This document shows, piece after piece, positions 5,414 through 6,507 of a stretch of 6,507 nucleotides of DNA. Every line of letters begins with the position of its first letter. Position 1 is the stretch's first letter. The translations under genes were made by a program, and so were the position numbers. The DNA lies in assembly GCA_958431945.1 (NCBI GenBank), contig CAUASQ010000094.1, positions 1 to 6,507 on the forward strand, in the 5' to 3' direction. The DNA is from an uncultured Collinsella sp. GTDB taxonomy: Bacteria; Actinomycetota; Coriobacteriia; Coriobacteriales; Coriobacteriaceae. The notes beneath the pieces were generated by a model. The model was given only the letters and a program-made list of their open reading frames with translations. It was not told the origin of the DNA and ran no database searches.

Positions 5414-6507
5414 CTAGCGCTTGCCGCCGTGGCTGTTGAGCCAGATATTGCGGCCCAGCATAAGCGCCAGCACCAGCGCGCTCACGTAGCCCATAAAGCC
5501 AATGACTGGGATACCAAACACAACCGGCTCGATGCGCGCGTAGTACACCACCGACGAACCGATAAACAGACCGGCGATCACAATTGCCATCGACATGCGG
5601 TCGATAATTCCGCCCAGCTGTCGCAGTGCCTTATCGCTGCTCATGATCTGCGTGTTTACCTTAAGCTGGCCGCGCGTGAGCATACGCGAAGCCAAGCCCA
5701 GATACTCGGCCGCCTCGAGCGAGCCTTTTGCCGCGCGATAGCTGCTCGCGGCAAGATCGCGTCCCATATCACGCACGCGCGCATAAGTGCTTTTTTCGTT
5801 TTTGATATGCGTCTGGATGATCTGAATCATGTTGACGTTGGGCATGTACTCGGTCAACAGGCCCTCGAGCGTCACCATGCCGCGCGCGAACATCGTCACC
5901 ACGCTCGGCAGCTCAACGTCGTTTTTGCGCGCCAGGTTTAACAGCGAGGTCAAAAACTCGCCGATATCCAGATCCTTCAGGTCAAGGCCCGCAAAGTCAG
6001 CCACGATAAAGTCCAAATCGGACAAAAAGGCCGAATGATCGAGCTCAGCCGAGTCGCCACGCGTCACGGCGAAGCGCATGAGCGAATCCTTGAGCTTGGG
6101 CACGTCACCCTCGGCCACGGCGAAAATCATGTCCTTGACGATACCGCGATCGTGACTCGACATGCGTCCGACCATGCCCAAGTCGATAAAGTAAACGATG
6201 CCGTCCTTGAGAATAATGTTTCCCGCATGCGGGTCGGCATGGAAAAAGCCGTCATCGAGCACCTGCGTCGAGTAATCCTCGACGATTGCGGCACCGATCT
6301 TTTCCAAGTCATAGCCCTCGGCCAACAAGCGTTCAGGATCGGCGATCGAAATGCCGTCGACGTAGTCCATAACCACCACGTGCTCGGTGCACAGGTCCAG
6401 ATAGGATTTAGGGCACGTCACGCCATGAACGCTCTTATGGAACTCGTAGAAGTCGTTGAGGTTTTTGGCCTCGGCCAAAAAGTTGGTCTCCTCGCGAAAC
6501 GAGGTCC
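5414..6507 (-). CDS. ABC1/UbiB (AarF) family atypical protein kinase, C-terminal part (partial)
   Basis: The reading frame is open to the right edge of the window, so the start lies outside. 363 residues are visible, ending with TAG at 5416-5414. The fragment begins within the conserved SFREETNFLAEAKNL helix, the E-x-x-N region typical of ABC1 proteins. It then shows the catalytic loop HADPHAGN (visible residues 89-96) and the metal-binding loop FIDLGMVG (106-113). Two C-terminal hydrophobic segments (about 305-323 and 329-350, the latter with FGIPVIGFMGYVSALVLAL) anchor the protein in the membrane, as in many bacterial members. The N-terminal KxGQ motif and Ala-rich loop are off the window. 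UbiB/Coq8 proteins have ATPase activity and support isoprenoid-quinone synthesis in respiring organisms. In an anaerobe without ubiquinone the substrate is unknown; a quinone or lipid role is only a guess. Its own terminator separates it from the downstream operon, so no functional link is implied. The gene symbol is left empty because orthology to ubiB is not shown. Confidence 0.93.
   Translation of the reverse strand, partial: TSFREETNFLAEAKNLNDFYEFHKSVHGVTCPKSYLDLCTEHVVVMDYVDGISIADPERLLAEGYDLEKIGAAIVEDYSTQVLDDGFFHADPHAGNIILKDGIVYFIDLGMVGRMSSHDRGIVKDMIFAVAEGDVPKLKDSLMRFAVTRGDSAELDHSAFLSDLDFIVADFAGLDLKDLDIGEFLTSLLNLARKNDVELPSVVTMFARGMVTLEGLLTEYMPNVNMIQIIQTHIKNEKSTYARVRDMGRDLAASSYRAAKGSLEAAEYLGLASRMLTRGQLKVNTQIMSSDKALRQLGGIIDRMSMAIVIAGLFIGSSVVYYARIEPVVFGIPVIGFMGYVSALVLALMLGRNIWLNSHGGKR

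Overview
The window looks like part of the chromosome of a high-GC, Gram-positive-type gut actinobacterium, most likely a Coriobacteriia member such as Collinsella. This is an inference from base composition, the wall-spanning Ser/Lys/Asp-rich linkers, single-membrane anchoring, and the combination of DUF4430, PQQ-like propeller and InlB-type repeats in one surface protein. No 16S or other marker gene is present to confirm it.

Layout. Bases 1-113 are the 3' end of a plus-strand gene, probably a GtrA-family membrane protein, closed by a perfect 13-bp terminator hairpin (140-177). Everything else is on the minus strand and converges on it. Reading the minus strand from the right edge: the C-terminal part of an ABC1/UbiB (AarF) atypical kinase (6507-5414, 5' end outside the window), its terminator (5362-5335), a promoter (about 5336-5308), a cobalamin riboswitch leader (about 5297-5122), a strong ribosome binding site, a 1299-residue surface protein (5064-1165), an overlapping gene for a 300-residue membrane-anchored protein (1175-273), and the operon terminator (250-213).

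Central point. The two-gene operon encodes five copies of the DUF4430 / transcobalamin-like C-terminal domain: four in the large protein, followed by a beta-propeller, and one in the small protein. The leader carries a recognisable adenosylcobalamin-type riboswitch core, including the L5 and L13 sequences that form the kissing loop. Vitamin B12 sensing RNA, transcobalamin-like domains and surface anchoring together suggest a B12 (corrinoid) capture system of the cell surface. It would be a Gram-positive counterpart in concept to the BtuG/BtuH surface proteins of Bacteroides. The large protein is anchored by its C-terminus and the small one by its N-terminus, so both would project domains through the wall on flexible linkers and could hand ligand to a membrane transporter encoded elsewhere. 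Domain identities and riboswitch are read from the sequence; ligand binding and hand-over are inference.
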